In this document: positions 8,599 to 16,767 of the stretch, piece by piece
Layout of the letters: every line of letters begins with the position of its first letter
Numbering within the stretch: the first letter of the stretch is position 1
DNA from: Roseiarcus sp963794155
GTDB lineage: Bacteria > Pseudomonadota > Alphaproteobacteria > Rhizobiales > Beijerinckiaceae
Direction: 5' to 3'
Length of the DNA stretch: 64,000 bases
NCBI GenBank assembly: GCA_963794155.1
Contig: CAWCCX010000017.1
Span: 124,001-188,000, forward strand
The notes under the pieces: generated by a model
Database searches by the model: none
What the model was told of the DNA's origin: nothing
Seen by the model: only the letters and a program-made list of their open reading frames with translations
Position numbers and translations under genes: made by a program

Positions 8599-11500
8599 AT
8601 GGCCAGACCCAATTCAGACGGACGCCCGCGTCGCGCGCCCAAGGACTTCGAGCCGGTCGAAGCCCTGTTCGGCGGCCGGGCGATCGTGGTCCGCGGCGCG
8701 CGCGAGCATAACCTCAAGAACGTCGATCTCACCATCCCGCGCGACAAGCTGGTGGTGCTGACCGGGCTTTCGGGCTCGGGCAAGTCGTCGCTCGCCTTCG
8801 ACACGATCTACGCCGAGGGGCAGCGACGCTATGTCGAGTTGCTCTCGGCCTACGCCCGGCAGTTCCTGGAAATGATGCAGAAGCCGGACGTCGATCAGAT
8901 CGACGGGCTTTCGCCAGCGATCGCGATCGAACAGAAGACGACCTCGAAGAACCCGCGCTCGACCGTCGGGACGGTGACCGAAATCCACGACTACATGCGC
9001 CTGCTCTGGGCGCGGGTCGGCATTCCCTATTCGCCCGCCACGGGTCTCCCGATCGAGAGCCAGACGGTGAGCCAGATGGTCGACCGGGTGCTGGGGCTGC
9101 CCGCGGGCACAAGGCTCTACCTGCTCGCGCCGGCGGTGCGCGGCCGGAAGGGCGAATACCGCAAGGAAATCGCCGACTTCATGAAGCGTGGCTTCCAGCG
9201 GCTCAAGATCGATGGCCAATTCTATGAGATCGCCGACGCGCCGGCGCTCGATAAGAAGCTCAAGCACGACATCGAAGTGGTCGTCGACCGCATCGTCGTC
9301 CGCCCGGACATGGGCGCGCGCCTCGCCGAGAGCTTCGAGACCGCGCTCGAGCTTGCCGACGGCCTGGCGGTGGCCGAATTCGCCGACGCTCGCTCCGCCG
9401 CTCACCCCAGCCCTCCCCCCGCAAAGGGCGTCGAAGGACGCCCGTCTCTCGACGGGCTAGGCGGGGAGAGGGAGCCAGAGCGCATCCTGTTCTCGTCCAA
9501 GTTCGCCTGTCCGGTCTCGGGCTTCACCATCGCCGAGATCGAGCCGAGGCTGTTCTCGTTCAACAATCCGTTCGGCGCCTGCCCGGTCTGCGGCGGCTTG
9601 GGCTCGGAACTCAGGGTCGACAATTCGCTCGTCGTCCCGAACCCGAAAGCCACGTTGCGCCAGGGCGCGGTTGCGCCCTGGGCCAAGTCGAGTTCGCCCT
9701 ACTACCTGCAGACGCTCGAGGCGCTGGGGCGGCATTACAAGTTCCGCCTCGACAAGCCCTGGAGCGAATTGCCGGAGACGGCGAGACGGGCGATCCTGCA
9801 TGGCTCGGGCGAGGAAGAGATCCGCATGGCCTACGACGACGGCCTGCGCTCCTACGAAGTGAAGAAGCCGTTCGAGGGCGTGGTCGCCAATCTCGAGCGC
9901 CGCTACCGCGAGACCGAAAGCGAGTGGTCGCGCGAGGAGATCCAGCGCTACATGACCGCGACCCCCTGCGAGGCCTGCCACGGCTTCCGCCTCAAGCCCG
10001 AGGCGCTGGCGGTCAAGATCGACGGCCAGCACATCGGCGAGGTGAGCCTGCTCTCGGTCAGCGCCGCGATCGATTGGGCGAAGGGACTGCCGGCGAAGCT
10101 CGACCCCAAGCGCAACGAAATCGCCGACCGCATCCTGAAAGAGATCGTCGACCGGCTCACCTTTCTCAGCGACGTCGGACTCGACTATCTCACGCTGTCG
10201 CGCGCGTCCGGCACGCTGTCGGGCGGCGAGAGCCAGCGCATCCGCCTCGCCTCTCAGATCGGCTCCGGCCTGACCGGCGTGCTCTATGTGCTCGACGAGC
10301 CGTCGATCGGTCTCCACCAGCGCGACAACGCCCGGCTTCTCGACACGCTCAGGCGCCTGCGCGGGCTCGGCAATACGGTGATCGTGGTCGAGCACGACGA
10401 GGACGCGATCTGGGCCGCCGATTATGTCGTCGACGTGGGTCCCGGCGCGGGCGTGCATGGCGGCGAGATCGTCGCCAAGGGAACGCCGGCCGAGATCGCC
10501 GCCAATCCGGCGTCGCTGACCGGCCAGTTCCTGTCCGGCGAGCGGACGGTCGCGATCCCGTCGCGGCGCCGCGCCGCTCAGCCTGGCCGCGAGCTCATCA
10601 TTGTCGGCGCGCGCGGCAACAACCTGAAGAACGTCACGGCGACGATCCCGCTCGGGCTCTTCACCTGCGTCACCGGGGTCTCGGGTGGGGGAAAATCGAC
10701 CCTCATCATCGACACGCTCTACAAGGCCGCCGCGCGCGCTCTCAATGGCGCGAGCGAGCCGCCGGCGCCGCATGACAGCATCGACGGCCTCAATCAAATC
10801 GACAAGGTGATCGACATCGACCAGTCGCCGATCGGCCGCACGCCGCGCTCGAATCCGGCCACCTATACTGGCGCCTTCACCCCCATCCGCGACTGGTTCG
10901 CTGGCCTGCCGGAGGCCAAGGCGCGCGGCTATCTGCCGGGGCGGTTCTCGTTCAACGTCAAGGGCGGGCGGTGCGAAGCCTGCCAGGGCGACGGCGTGAT
11001 CAAGATCGAGATGCACTTCCTGCCCGACGTCTATGTCACCTGCGACGTGTGCAAGGGCAAACGCTATGACCGCGAGACGCTCGAAGTCCGCTATCGGGAC
11101 AGGTCGATCGCCGACGTGCTCGACATGACGGTCGAAGAGGCGGCAGACCTGTTCAAGGCGGTCCCGTCGATCCGCGACAAGATGGAGACCTTGAAGCGGG
11201 TTGGCCTCGGCTACGTGAAAGTCGGCCAGCAGGCGACGACGCTCTCCGGGGGCGAAGCGCAGCGGGTCAAGCTCGCCAAGGAACTGTCGCGCCGCTCGAC
11301 TGGCCGCACCCTCTACATCCTCGACGAGCCGACGACGGGCCTGCATTTCCACGACGTCGCCCAACTGCTCGACGTGCTGCACGAGCTGGTCGACCAGGGC
11401 AACACGATGATCGTCATCGAGCACAATCTCGAAGTGGTGAAGACCGCCGACTGGATCATCGACATGGGACCTGAAGGCGGGGATGGCGGGGGACAGGTCG

Positions 11501-11613
11501 TGGCCGAGGGCACACCGGAGCAGATCGCCCGCAATCCCAAGAGCTATACCGGCCACTATCTCAAGCCGGTGCTGGCGCGGAAGGCGAAGGGCGGAAGACG
11601 GGCGGCGGAGTGA
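8599..11613 (+). CDS. uvrA: Excinuclease ABC subunit A
   Basis: Damage-recognition ATPase of nucleotide excision repair; it loads UvrB. The 1004-residue protein shows Walker A TGLSGSGKSSLAFD, first zinc site (FACPVSG and GACPVCGG), ABC signature LSGGESQRIRLASQ, LDEPSIGLHQ, second Walker A GVSGGGKSTL, second zinc finger (CEACQGDG and CDVCKG) and second signature LSGGEAQRVKL. The ATG at 8599 has AGGAG five bases upstream; an ATG at 8578 is poorly spaced, and a longer frame would overlap the SOS box. About 25-30 residues at 268-293 are encoded by an inserted palindromic element. The last 48 codons are duplicated at 14223-14366, beyond a foreign-looking insert. Confidence 0.97.
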   Translation: MARPNSDGRPRRAPKDFEPVEALFGGRAIVVRGAREHNLKNVDLTIPRDKLVVLTGLSGSGKSSLAFDTIYAEGQRRYVELLSAYARQFLEMMQKPDVDQIDGLSPAIAIEQKTTSKNPRSTVGTVTEIHDYMRLLWARVGIPYSPATGLPIESQTVSQMVDRVLGLPAGTRLYLLAPAVRGRKGEYRKEIADFMKRGFQRLKIDGQFYEIADAPALDKKLKHDIEVVVDRIVVRPDMGARLAESFETALELADGLAVAEFADARSAAHPSPPPAKGVEGRPSLDGLGGEREPERILFSSKFACPVSGFTIAEIEPRLFSFNNPFGACPVCGGLGSELRVDNSLVVPNPKATLRQGAVAPWAKSSSPYYLQTLEALGRHYKFRLDKPWSELPETARRAILHGSGEEEIRMAYDDGLRSYEVKKPFEGVVANLERRYRETESEWSREEIQRYMTATPCEACHGFRLKPEALAVKIDGQHIGEVSLLSVSAAIDWAKGLPAKLDPKRNEIADRILKEIVDRLTFLSDVGLDYLTLSRASGTLSGGESQRIRLASQIGSGLTGVLYVLDEPSIGLHQRDNARLLDTLRRLRGLGNTVIVVEHDEDAIWAADYVVDVGPGAGVHGGEIVAKGTPAEIAANPASLTGQFLSGERTVAIPSRRRAAQPGRELIIVGARGNNLKNVTATIPLGLFTCVTGVSGGGKSTLIIDTLYKAAARALNGASEPPAPHDSIDGLNQIDKVIDIDQSPIGRTPRSNPATYTGAFTPIRDWFAGLPEAKARGYLPGRFSFNVKGGRCEACQGDGVIKIEMHFLPDVYVTCDVCKGKRYDRETLEVRYRDRSIADVLDMTVEEAADLFKAVPSIRDKMETLKRVGLGYVKVGQQATTLSGGEAQRVKLAKELSRRSTGRTLYILDEPTTGLHFHDVAQLLDVLHELVDQGNTMIVIEHNLEVVKTADWIIDMGPEGGDGGGQVVAEGTPEQIARNPKSYTGHYLKPVLARKAKGGRRAAE
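9411..9472. repeat. In-frame palindromic element inside uvrA
   Basis: The outer arms 9411-9422 (CCCTCCCCCCGC) and 9461-9472 (GCGGGGAGAGGG) pair with one mismatch. Inside lie two alternative perfect hairpins: GGGCGTC-GAAG-GACGCCC (9426-9443) and CCCGTC-TCTC-GACGGG (9441-9456). It is translated without a stop and lengthens UvrA between the conserved segments LADGLAVAEFAD and ILFSSKFACPVSG. GC-rich palindromes of this look are familiar as dispersed intergenic repeats in Hyphomicrobiales; here one lies in a coding region. Confidence 0.75.
11560..11594 (+). repeat. 35-bp direct repeat, left copy (att-like)
   Basis: This stretch of the uvrA 3' end is identical over 35 bp to 14310-14344. The two copies bracket an AT-richer insert, as left and right attachment sites of an integrated element would. 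Confidence 0.7.
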
Positions 11614-11694
11614 TTTAGTGCATGCGAGTTCAGTAGTCGTTCATAGTCTCGGTTGCTTGCGGTGAAACAGAAAGCCAGAGGGTATTCTCTTTTC

Positions 11695-13119
11695 CTACTG
11701 CGTAGAGAGTGCCGCCGCCTGGTTCCCGTTGCTAACCGCGTTTCCGATTTGAGACGCGAGGTGAGTATTGAGCGTTTGCTGGTTGTTGGGGCCTATCGTG
11801 ATGATCACGTCGTGTGTTCGGGTTCTGCCGAGACTGAGGAGAGAACCCGTTGTATTGGCCGATACGCGAAGTAATTTCCACGTCGGCGTGACATTGCCGC
11901 TGGTCACGATGATAAATTTGATTTCAATCGATAGTGTGTCCGGCGCCGTCCTCCGCCTCCGCCTCCGGATGAACCCCCCCCGCCACCTCCCATCGAGGCT
12001 CCCCCGCTTGCCCCCTGTGGTTTCACCTTTGCGAGCATCGCCGTGATTTCGGGGCGCTCGTAACCTTCGTCCACATATTGTTTCATGGTGCTCGGAGCAA
12101 CGCCTTTGTCCAAATTAGTGGCAATGTCTGAGTGACTATAATTGTTCTCCAAGCTCTTCACCGCCTCATAGGTCGCTCCAGAAGCAATGATCTTTGTTAT
12201 TTGCGGTGTGTCAAATCCGTCCTTCTTAAGTGCGGCCCGTTCGTGACTCAGATAATTTGCAAAACGGTAGAACACTTCCGGCTGGCCAACCGATGGGATT
12301 GCTTCGTTCGTCCACGTTGCTCCCACTAACCAATCAACCAGCCCCAATTGACTGACAATGTGAGGAACATCCGACCTGAGTTCATAAGGGGGAGGTGTTT
12401 TGGGATCCACGAGAAAGCGATTTTTCAGTAGTGGACGGACGCCAAAGGCGGTTTGCGCGATAAGAGGGGAACTCTTAACCGGAACATGCCCATCAGGAGC
12501 CGCGGGATCGCTTGTAGGCTTTTCAAACTGACAAATTGGGTCGGGATTGTCTTCTGACGCCGCCTTATTTGGATCAAACCGGCGTGGCACTGGGGTCAAT
12601 AAATACAATATAGAGTAATACGGATCGAACTTGTCGATACGAGTTGCGGTCGAAGACACAGTCCCGCCAAATCCCAGGCTGAAAGACTGCGGGGTTGACG
12701 TTGTGGCGGGGTTTACTATGGTGTTGCCAACCTTTTGGACTACGCCAAAGGTGCTCACGGCGTTTGCCATCGGGACATTGAGGGCGACGCCAGGATTGAT
12801 AGCGGTCGACTCGTCGACCTGAAGAGTGATGCTCACACTTGCGCCCCAGTCATGGGGAATCAAAAGGAACGTTACCGAGATTGCTATAGTGGTCCACCGT
12901 TAGAACCGCCGCCTTAAGCTCGCAGTAGATCTGCTTCTTGATTTCAAACTCAATTTGGGCGGTGGCGGAGATCGGTATAGCTTTAAGTTCACCGCCTTCG
13001 ATTTTCTCTGGGATGTCGTTCACCCGATCCCAAGGCTCCACGATGCTCGGAACGACTGTGCCGCAACCGGTCAAACTGCTGGCGAGGAGCCCCAAAGCGC
13101 CAATCTGACGCCATACCAT
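11695..13119 (-). pseudogene. Frameshifted secreted lipoprotein gene
   Basis: Three successive reading frames on this strand together make one plausible protein. Part 1 (13119 to about 12855) begins with a lipoprotein signal, MVWRQIGALGLLASSLTGCG, and ends in AVLTVDHYSNLGNVP. Part 2 (to about 11950) continues one base out of phase with LIPHDWGASVSITLQVDEST and ends in a Gly/Ser-rich linker. Part 3 (to 11695) is again shifted: TLSIEIKFIIVTSGNVTP and RVSANTTGSLLSLGRTRTHD. The first shift lies at a TTTT run (coding strand) near 12865, the second in a G-rich linker near 11950-11970. The family is an uncharacterised exported protein. GC is well below the flanks. Either a decayed gene or base-calling errors. 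Confidence 0.6.
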
Positions 13120-13140
13120 GTTAGTCCCCAGTAACCGTTT

Positions 13141-13529
13141 TTACTTTATAGCTGCATTGTTGGTGGCGGCAGCTTTTCTTACTTCGTCAATCTCGTTCTG
13201 GCTCACAGGCTTGTTTTGAAGTGCCTGGAATACTTCCGGAGTTAAAACATAAACTTCTGATTTCGTGGTCGCGGGACACCAGTAATTTGCTGTCACGTGA
13301 ACGCAATCGGATATGGCGAAGGGATGAACTCGGCATTCGTGCATTTCCCTCCCGGGCAGTATAAGCAGTGATCAGGGCACGGTTTGTTCTGGCTTCCCCA
13401 AAGGTCCTGATCCTGAGCGAACAATTTTCCATTAGCAATGGCAAGTAGTAGCAAACTAAAAGTTGAAACGGCACCTTTAATCGCCATGCCGCGTGAGATT
13501 CGGTACCATTGTTTGGGTGTTTTAACCAT
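13141..13529 (-). pseudogene. Frameshifted small secreted protein gene
   Basis: Two overlapping frames look like one broken gene. The first (13529 to about 13345) has a signal peptide (MAIKGAVSTFSLLLLAIANG, cleavage near LFA-QDQ) and a Cys cluster PCPDHCLYCPG; the second continues with MHECRVHPFAISDCVHVTAN and ends in EIDEVRKAAATNNAAIK. One extra base at the CCCGGGAGGG stretch near 13350 would join them. It is co-oriented with, and immediately upstream of, the broken lipoprotein gene, so the two may have been an operon. No family recognised. Confidence 0.5.
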
Positions 13530-13671
13530 TTTAAAGGCTCCTATAACGATCGATTAGGACTATTGCGTCATCCTTATTACTCGCGCAACATTTGAAAACT
13601 ATAACAACGGTGACCTTTGTTCGACCAAAAATCCCCAAACGTAAGAGGAGATCACACTCCGGCACCGCTGA

Positions 13672-13860
13672 CTAATGATCTTGAGGAGCGACGGCCAACG
13701 CGACTATTTCTGCGGAGGCTTCACCACCGTAGGACTTACTGGTCTTTCCCAGCATGAAAGGATTCGCTTTTTTCGGTCCGCCTCCCCTGGTCTTCGCGGT
13801 CAGCTTCTCTTGATCTTTATCGCTCTTCGACTTCTTTCCAGGTTTAGGAGGGTCGCGCAC
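13672..13860 (-). CDS. Small basic hypothetical protein
   Basis: A possible 62-residue product starting at GTG 13860 after GAGG. The first half is very Lys-rich (KPGKKSKSDKDQEKLTAKTR), the second half neutral; no signal, membrane segment or known family. It belongs to the low-GC insert and points the same way as the two broken genes downstream. Could be spurious. Confidence 0.3.
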   Translation of the reverse strand: MRDPPKPGKKSKSDKDQEKLTAKTRGGGPKKANPFMLGKTSKSYGGEASAEIVALAVAPQDH

Positions 13861-14217
13861 TGGGCGTCCTCAGAAGTTAGTCAGCAAAGAGATTTCTGCC
13901 CCGAAAAGCACTTGTAACGACAAAATCACCGTTGCGACAAACGCTTCGATGCTCGGTCGCAATACAACCTGACATAACGTGGTGCCTGAAAAGTAGTTTG
14001 CCGCGCTTCCTTATCGACGGTGACTACCATCGATGCATAACAATGGTTGCGAGTCAATATGTGTGCGGCCAAGTGAATTGAGGTGACCCGGATCGCAGAA
14101 TCTTGCTGCGCCAGGGCGCCGAGCCGGAAAAGCCGCAATTCCGGCCTTCTGTGCCGCAATTCGTGCTTGGCATAGGACTTGTTTGAGAGCGCTGTTGTTC
14201 TGACGCTGTCGAAATTA
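13861..14217. other. Insert right end, no gene seen
   Basis: About 350 bp of mixed base composition between the last candidate gene of the insert and the duplicated uvrA tail. No integrase, tRNA or convincing coding region is visible. Confidence 0.5.
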
Positions 14218-14219
14218 GG

Positions 14220-14366
14220 CCGGAAGGCGGCGACGCGGGCGGCGAGGTCGTCGCGCAAGGGACGCCTGACCAGATCGCCCGCAATCCGAAGAGCTACACC
14301 GGCCAGTACCTCAAGCCGGTGCTGGCGCGGAAGGCGAAGGGCGGGGGCCGACGCGCGGCGGAGTAA
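14220..14366 (+). pseudogene. Duplicated 3' end of uvrA
   Basis: This fragment encodes PEGGDAGGEVVAQGTPDQIA and on to KPVLARKAKG..RRAAE before a TAA stop, matching the last 48 or so codons of uvrA (11467-11613). Most differences are at third codon positions, so the copy is a diverged homologous tail, not a fresh duplication. A 35-bp core is identical. It has no start or upstream uvrA sequence. Confidence 0.9.
14310..14344 (+). repeat. 35-bp direct repeat, right copy (att-like)
   Basis: Identical to 11560-11594; it closes the insert on the right within the uvrA tail remnant. Confidence 0.7.
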
Positions 14367-14394
14367 GGGGCGCGACGGCCGATGGTATATACTA

Positions 14395-14422
14395 TTGACA
14401 TATCCCTTCGCGTCGCCAATAT
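14395..14422 (+). promoter_or_regulatory. Probable vapBC promoter
   Basis: TTGACA at 14395-14400 is followed after 16 bp by CAATAT. Just upstream GTATATAC is self-complementary and may be part of an autoregulatory site, as VapB antitoxins usually repress their own operon. Confidence 0.4.
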
Positions 14423-14443
14423 CGTTGGCCAGTGAGCCAGGCG

Positions 14444-14665
14444 ATGACCCGCACCAAGCTATTCCGATCCAATCGCTCCCAGGCAGTCCGACTGCCCAAG
14501 GACGTGTCCTTCCCTGACGAGGTCAAGGAGGTCACCATCGTTCGCGATGGCGCCAAGCGCGTGATCGCGCCGGCGAATGCAGCGTGGGACGACTTTTTCG
14601 ACGGGCCCGGAATCGATCTGCCGTCGCGCGATCAGCCGCCGGGTCAGAAGCGAGACCGTTTCTGA
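14444..14665 (+). CDS. vapB: VapB-type antitoxin
   Basis: A 73-residue antitoxin with an N-terminal AbrB/SpoVT-like swapped-hairpin DNA-binding domain (TKLFRSNRSQAVRLPKDVSF, then VTIVRDGAKRVIAPA) and a Pro-rich C-terminal tail that would wrap the toxin. It stands immediately upstream of a PIN-domain toxin with a one-base stop/start overlap (TGATG), so the two are translationally coupled. Start chosen at ATG 14444; a GTG at 14432 is possible. It lies directly after the uvrA-tail scar, so the module may belong to the same hotspot. Confidence 0.88.
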   Translation: MTRTKLFRSNRSQAVRLPKDVSFPDEVKEVTIVRDGAKRVIAPANAAWDDFFDGPGIDLPSRDQPPGQKRDRF

Positions 14666-15063
14666 TGCTGCGATTCCTCCTCGACACGAATCTCTGCATC
14701 CGGGTTCTCAGGGACCGACCGCCGTCGCTGCGCGAAAAGTTCAATCACGAAGCCGACGGGCTAGCGACGTCGACGATCGTCCTGACCGAACTCCTGCACG
14801 GCGCCGCCAAATCGGCGCGGTCTGAAGCTAACCGCCGCGAAGTCGAGCGCTTCGCCGCGCGGCTCGAGGTCCTGGCCTATGACGCGGCCGCGGCGCATCA
14901 CGCCGCCGACATCCGCGCGTCGCTCGAACGGCGCGGCCAATCCATCGGCGCTTACGATGTCCTGATCGCGGGCCACGCCCGCAGCCGGGGACTGATCGTC
15001 GTCACCAGCAATCGCGGCGAATTCGATCGCGTTGACGGCCTGATGTGCGAAGATTGGAAATGA
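14665..15063 (+). CDS. vapC: VapC-type PIN-domain toxin ribonuclease
   Basis: A 132-residue PIN-domain endoribonuclease. The acidic metal-binding residues are visible: Asp in FLLDTNLCI, Glu in TELLHGAAKS, Asp in GAYDVLIAGHA, and the final polar cluster in TSNRGEFDRV. VapC enzymes cleave tRNA or rRNA to arrest growth and are neutralised by VapB. The overlap of its ATG with the vapB stop, complete length and intact acidic set indicate a functional pair. Confidence 0.92.
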   Translation: MLRFLLDTNLCIRVLRDRPPSLREKFNHEADGLATSTIVLTELLHGAAKSARSEANRREVERFAARLEVLAYDAAAAHHAADIRASLERRGQSIGAYDVLIAGHARSRGLIVVTSNRGEFDRVDGLMCEDWK

Positions 15064-15159
15064 TCAAAAACTCGCTCGCGCCGAATACTCAGCGCGAGCG
15101 GCAAGGCCAGACGATCGGATTCGGTTGGCGCGAGTCCGCGGGCCGATAGGGCCGGTTGG

Positions 15160-15408
15160 CTAACCCAGGTTCACCGCCACCGACTTGGTCTCGGTGTAGT
15201 GCTCCATCACTTCCTTGCCCATCTCGCGGCCCCACCCGGACTGCTTGAAGCCGCCGAACGGCCAGGCGGGATCGCCATAATTGTGCGAGTTGACGCAGAT
15301 CGTGCCGGCCTTGATCTTGCGGGCGAGCGTGTGCGCGACCTTCAGGTTGCGCGTCCAGATGCTCGCCTGCAGGCCATATTCGGTGTCATTGGCGAATTTC
15401 GCGACCGC
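15160..15408 (-). pseudogene. Aldehyde dehydrogenase C-terminal fragment
   Basis: Reading leftwards, the fragment starts abruptly with VAKFANDTEYGLQASIWTRN, continues through ARKIKAGTICVNSHNYGDPA and WPFGGFKQSGWGREMG, and ends with the normal stop at 15160. These are the last 80 or so residues of an aldehyde dehydrogenase (phenylacetaldehyde/betaine aldehyde type). The catalytic Cys domain and Rossmann half are missing, so the gene is dead. Confidence 0.88.
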
Positions 15409-15618
15409 ATCACCACCACCGACTTCATGAACAACTCCGCCGGGTTCATGGCTGCGGTCGACGTTCTGGGGCCGAATATGACTGGCGAAGTCGCCGGTAC
15501 TGGGACGCTTAGCAGCGTTCCCGAGCCCTCGACCTGGGCGATGATGCTCATCGGATTCGCCGGACTTGCCTATGCGGGCTACCGCAAAACGAAGCGCGCG
15601 GCTCTCTCGGTCGCCTAA
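15409..15618 (+). pseudogene. PEP-CTERM protein C-terminal fragment
   Basis: The plus strand encodes TTDFMNNSAGFMAAVDVLGP and then a sorting signal VPEPSTWAMMLIGFAGLAYA followed by a basic tail and stop. This is a PEP-CTERM tail (Val-Pro-Glu-Pro motif, TM helix, YRKTKR), recognised by exosortase. There is no signal peptide or start; upstream codons belong to the antisense of the aldehyde dehydrogenase scar. A terminator follows. Confidence 0.75.
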
Positions 15619-15642
15619 CGGACTCCCGCAAGCACTCTGATG

Positions 15643-15675
15643 AAAGACCGCCTCCTCCGGGCGGTCTTTTATTTT
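15643..15675 (+). terminator. Rho-independent terminator
   Basis: Stem AAAGACCGCC / GGCGGTCTTT with a short C/T-rich loop, followed by TATTTT. It lies 25 bp after the PEP-CTERM stop and looks intact even though the gene is truncated. Confidence 0.85.
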
Positions 15676-15723
15676 GCCGAGAACTTGCGAGCGCAGCTGA
15701 CTAAATCGGCCGTCCGCTCGTTC

Positions 15724-15933
15724 TCAGGGAGAGCGGTTTCGAGACAGGGCCCGCTCGATATAGTACCGGGACACCCTCTCGCCCTTGTAGCCAAGATAAG
15801 CGCCGATCAGCGCCGCGGGGATCAGCGCCCACAGAGACGACGAATAGATCGCGCACAGTCCAGCCAGGATCGCCGCGCCGGCCAACGCCGCCCAGGTCGA
15901 AAATTCGGCCGAACCCGCCATTCCTTCGCTCAT
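15724..15933 (-). CDS. Small two-helix membrane protein
   Basis: A 69-residue hypothetical protein with two hydrophobic helices (AALAGAAILAGLCAIYSSSL and ALIPAALIGAYLGY) and a basic C-terminus ending RALSRNRSP. The ATG at 15933 follows GGAGGC at good spacing. The topology suggests an inner-membrane hairpin; no family recognised. Confidence 0.6.
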   Translation of the reverse strand: MSEGMAGSAEFSTWAALAGAAILAGLCAIYSSSLWALIPAALIGAYLGYKGERVSRYYIERALSRNRSP

Positions 15934-16131
15934 CCCAAGCCTCCGCCGCCGTGCAGAATAGCATGGCGGCCGAGACGATCACCCATATTGAGCGATTTAG
16001 CCGGGGGAGGGAATGCGCTGAGAATGTTTGCTGATTAAGGCGGCAGAAACCGATCTTCGGGGGCCGACCGACAGGAGGCGGCGAATGTCTCGCCGCCTCG
16101 TGTCGCCCGAGCCAGGCTTTGCGCTCTGCGC

Positions 16132-16533
16132 TTAGGGTAGGGGACTGGCTGGGTGACGGGGTTGAGGCGCGCCCCAATAAGGGCCGACGCCATAATAGTC
16201 ATGAATTTCGGTTTCGTATTCGGGATCGTTCCAGGCGGGTTCGACGCCGGCGTCATAGGACGGAGCTCCCTCCAACCGGGACTGGTCGAGGTTGACGACA
16301 TACCCGCCTTTGGTCGTATCGTATTGGAGCAGGGACCATGGAAGCGGATGATAGCTATTGCCGATCCCGAGAAAGCCGCCGAACGACATGATCGCGTACG
16401 CGACGTTCCCCGATATCTTGTCGATCATCAGCTCGTGAATCGAGCCTAACGACTCGCCTGCGTCGTTATAGACCTCCGTGCCCTGGACCTTGCTGGCCGC
16501 AATGAGCGCTGTGGTTTCTTGGTCGATATCCAT
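16132..16533 (-). CDS. PRC-barrel domain protein
   Basis: A 133-residue protein whose first 75 residues form a PRC-barrel: ASKVQGTEVYNDAGESLGSI, then IDKISGNVAYAIMSFGGFLG and PLPWSLLQYD. The C-terminal 50 residues are Pro/Tyr-rich and low complexity. PRC-barrels occur in the H subunit of photosynthetic reaction centres, in RimM and in many stand-alone stress proteins; nothing here ties it to photosynthesis. Start ATG 16533 after AAGGAG. Likely a stress-response protein, by analogy only. Confidence 0.85.
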   Translation of the reverse strand: MDIDQETTALIAASKVQGTEVYNDAGESLGSIHELMIDKISGNVAYAIMSFGGFLGIGNSYHPLPWSLLQYDTTKGGYVVNLDQSRLEGAPSYDAGVEPAWNDPEYETEIHDYYGVGPYWGAPQPRHPASPLP

Positions 16534-16767
16534 GGGAATTGCTCCTTGGCTGCGTTCTGCAAGTCAACGCAACCGGAAGCCGTTGGTTCCCGATCGGGTG
16601 AGCAGTTCGAGTGGCGGCTCACTCGGCGCACTCGCGCCCGCCAGCATCACGCGTTCAAACGGCATCGTCATCGCGGGGATCGAAGCGACGCGTCGATCCA
16701 GAGGTCGCCAACGCCCTACGTTCGCGCGGATTGCTCGTTGCGCTCGCAACGACGGCCGCGTCGTGCC

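Noticed and set aside
9457..11556. A 699-codon open frame on the minus strand opposite uvrA
   Set aside because: It is antisense to conserved UvrA motifs, has low-complexity Arg/Asp/Val composition, and arises from high GC at third codon positions.
15199..15618. A single protein spanning the dehydrogenase scar and PEP-CTERM tail
   Set aside because: Its first half is the antisense of an aldehyde dehydrogenase fragment; only the second half has real protein character.
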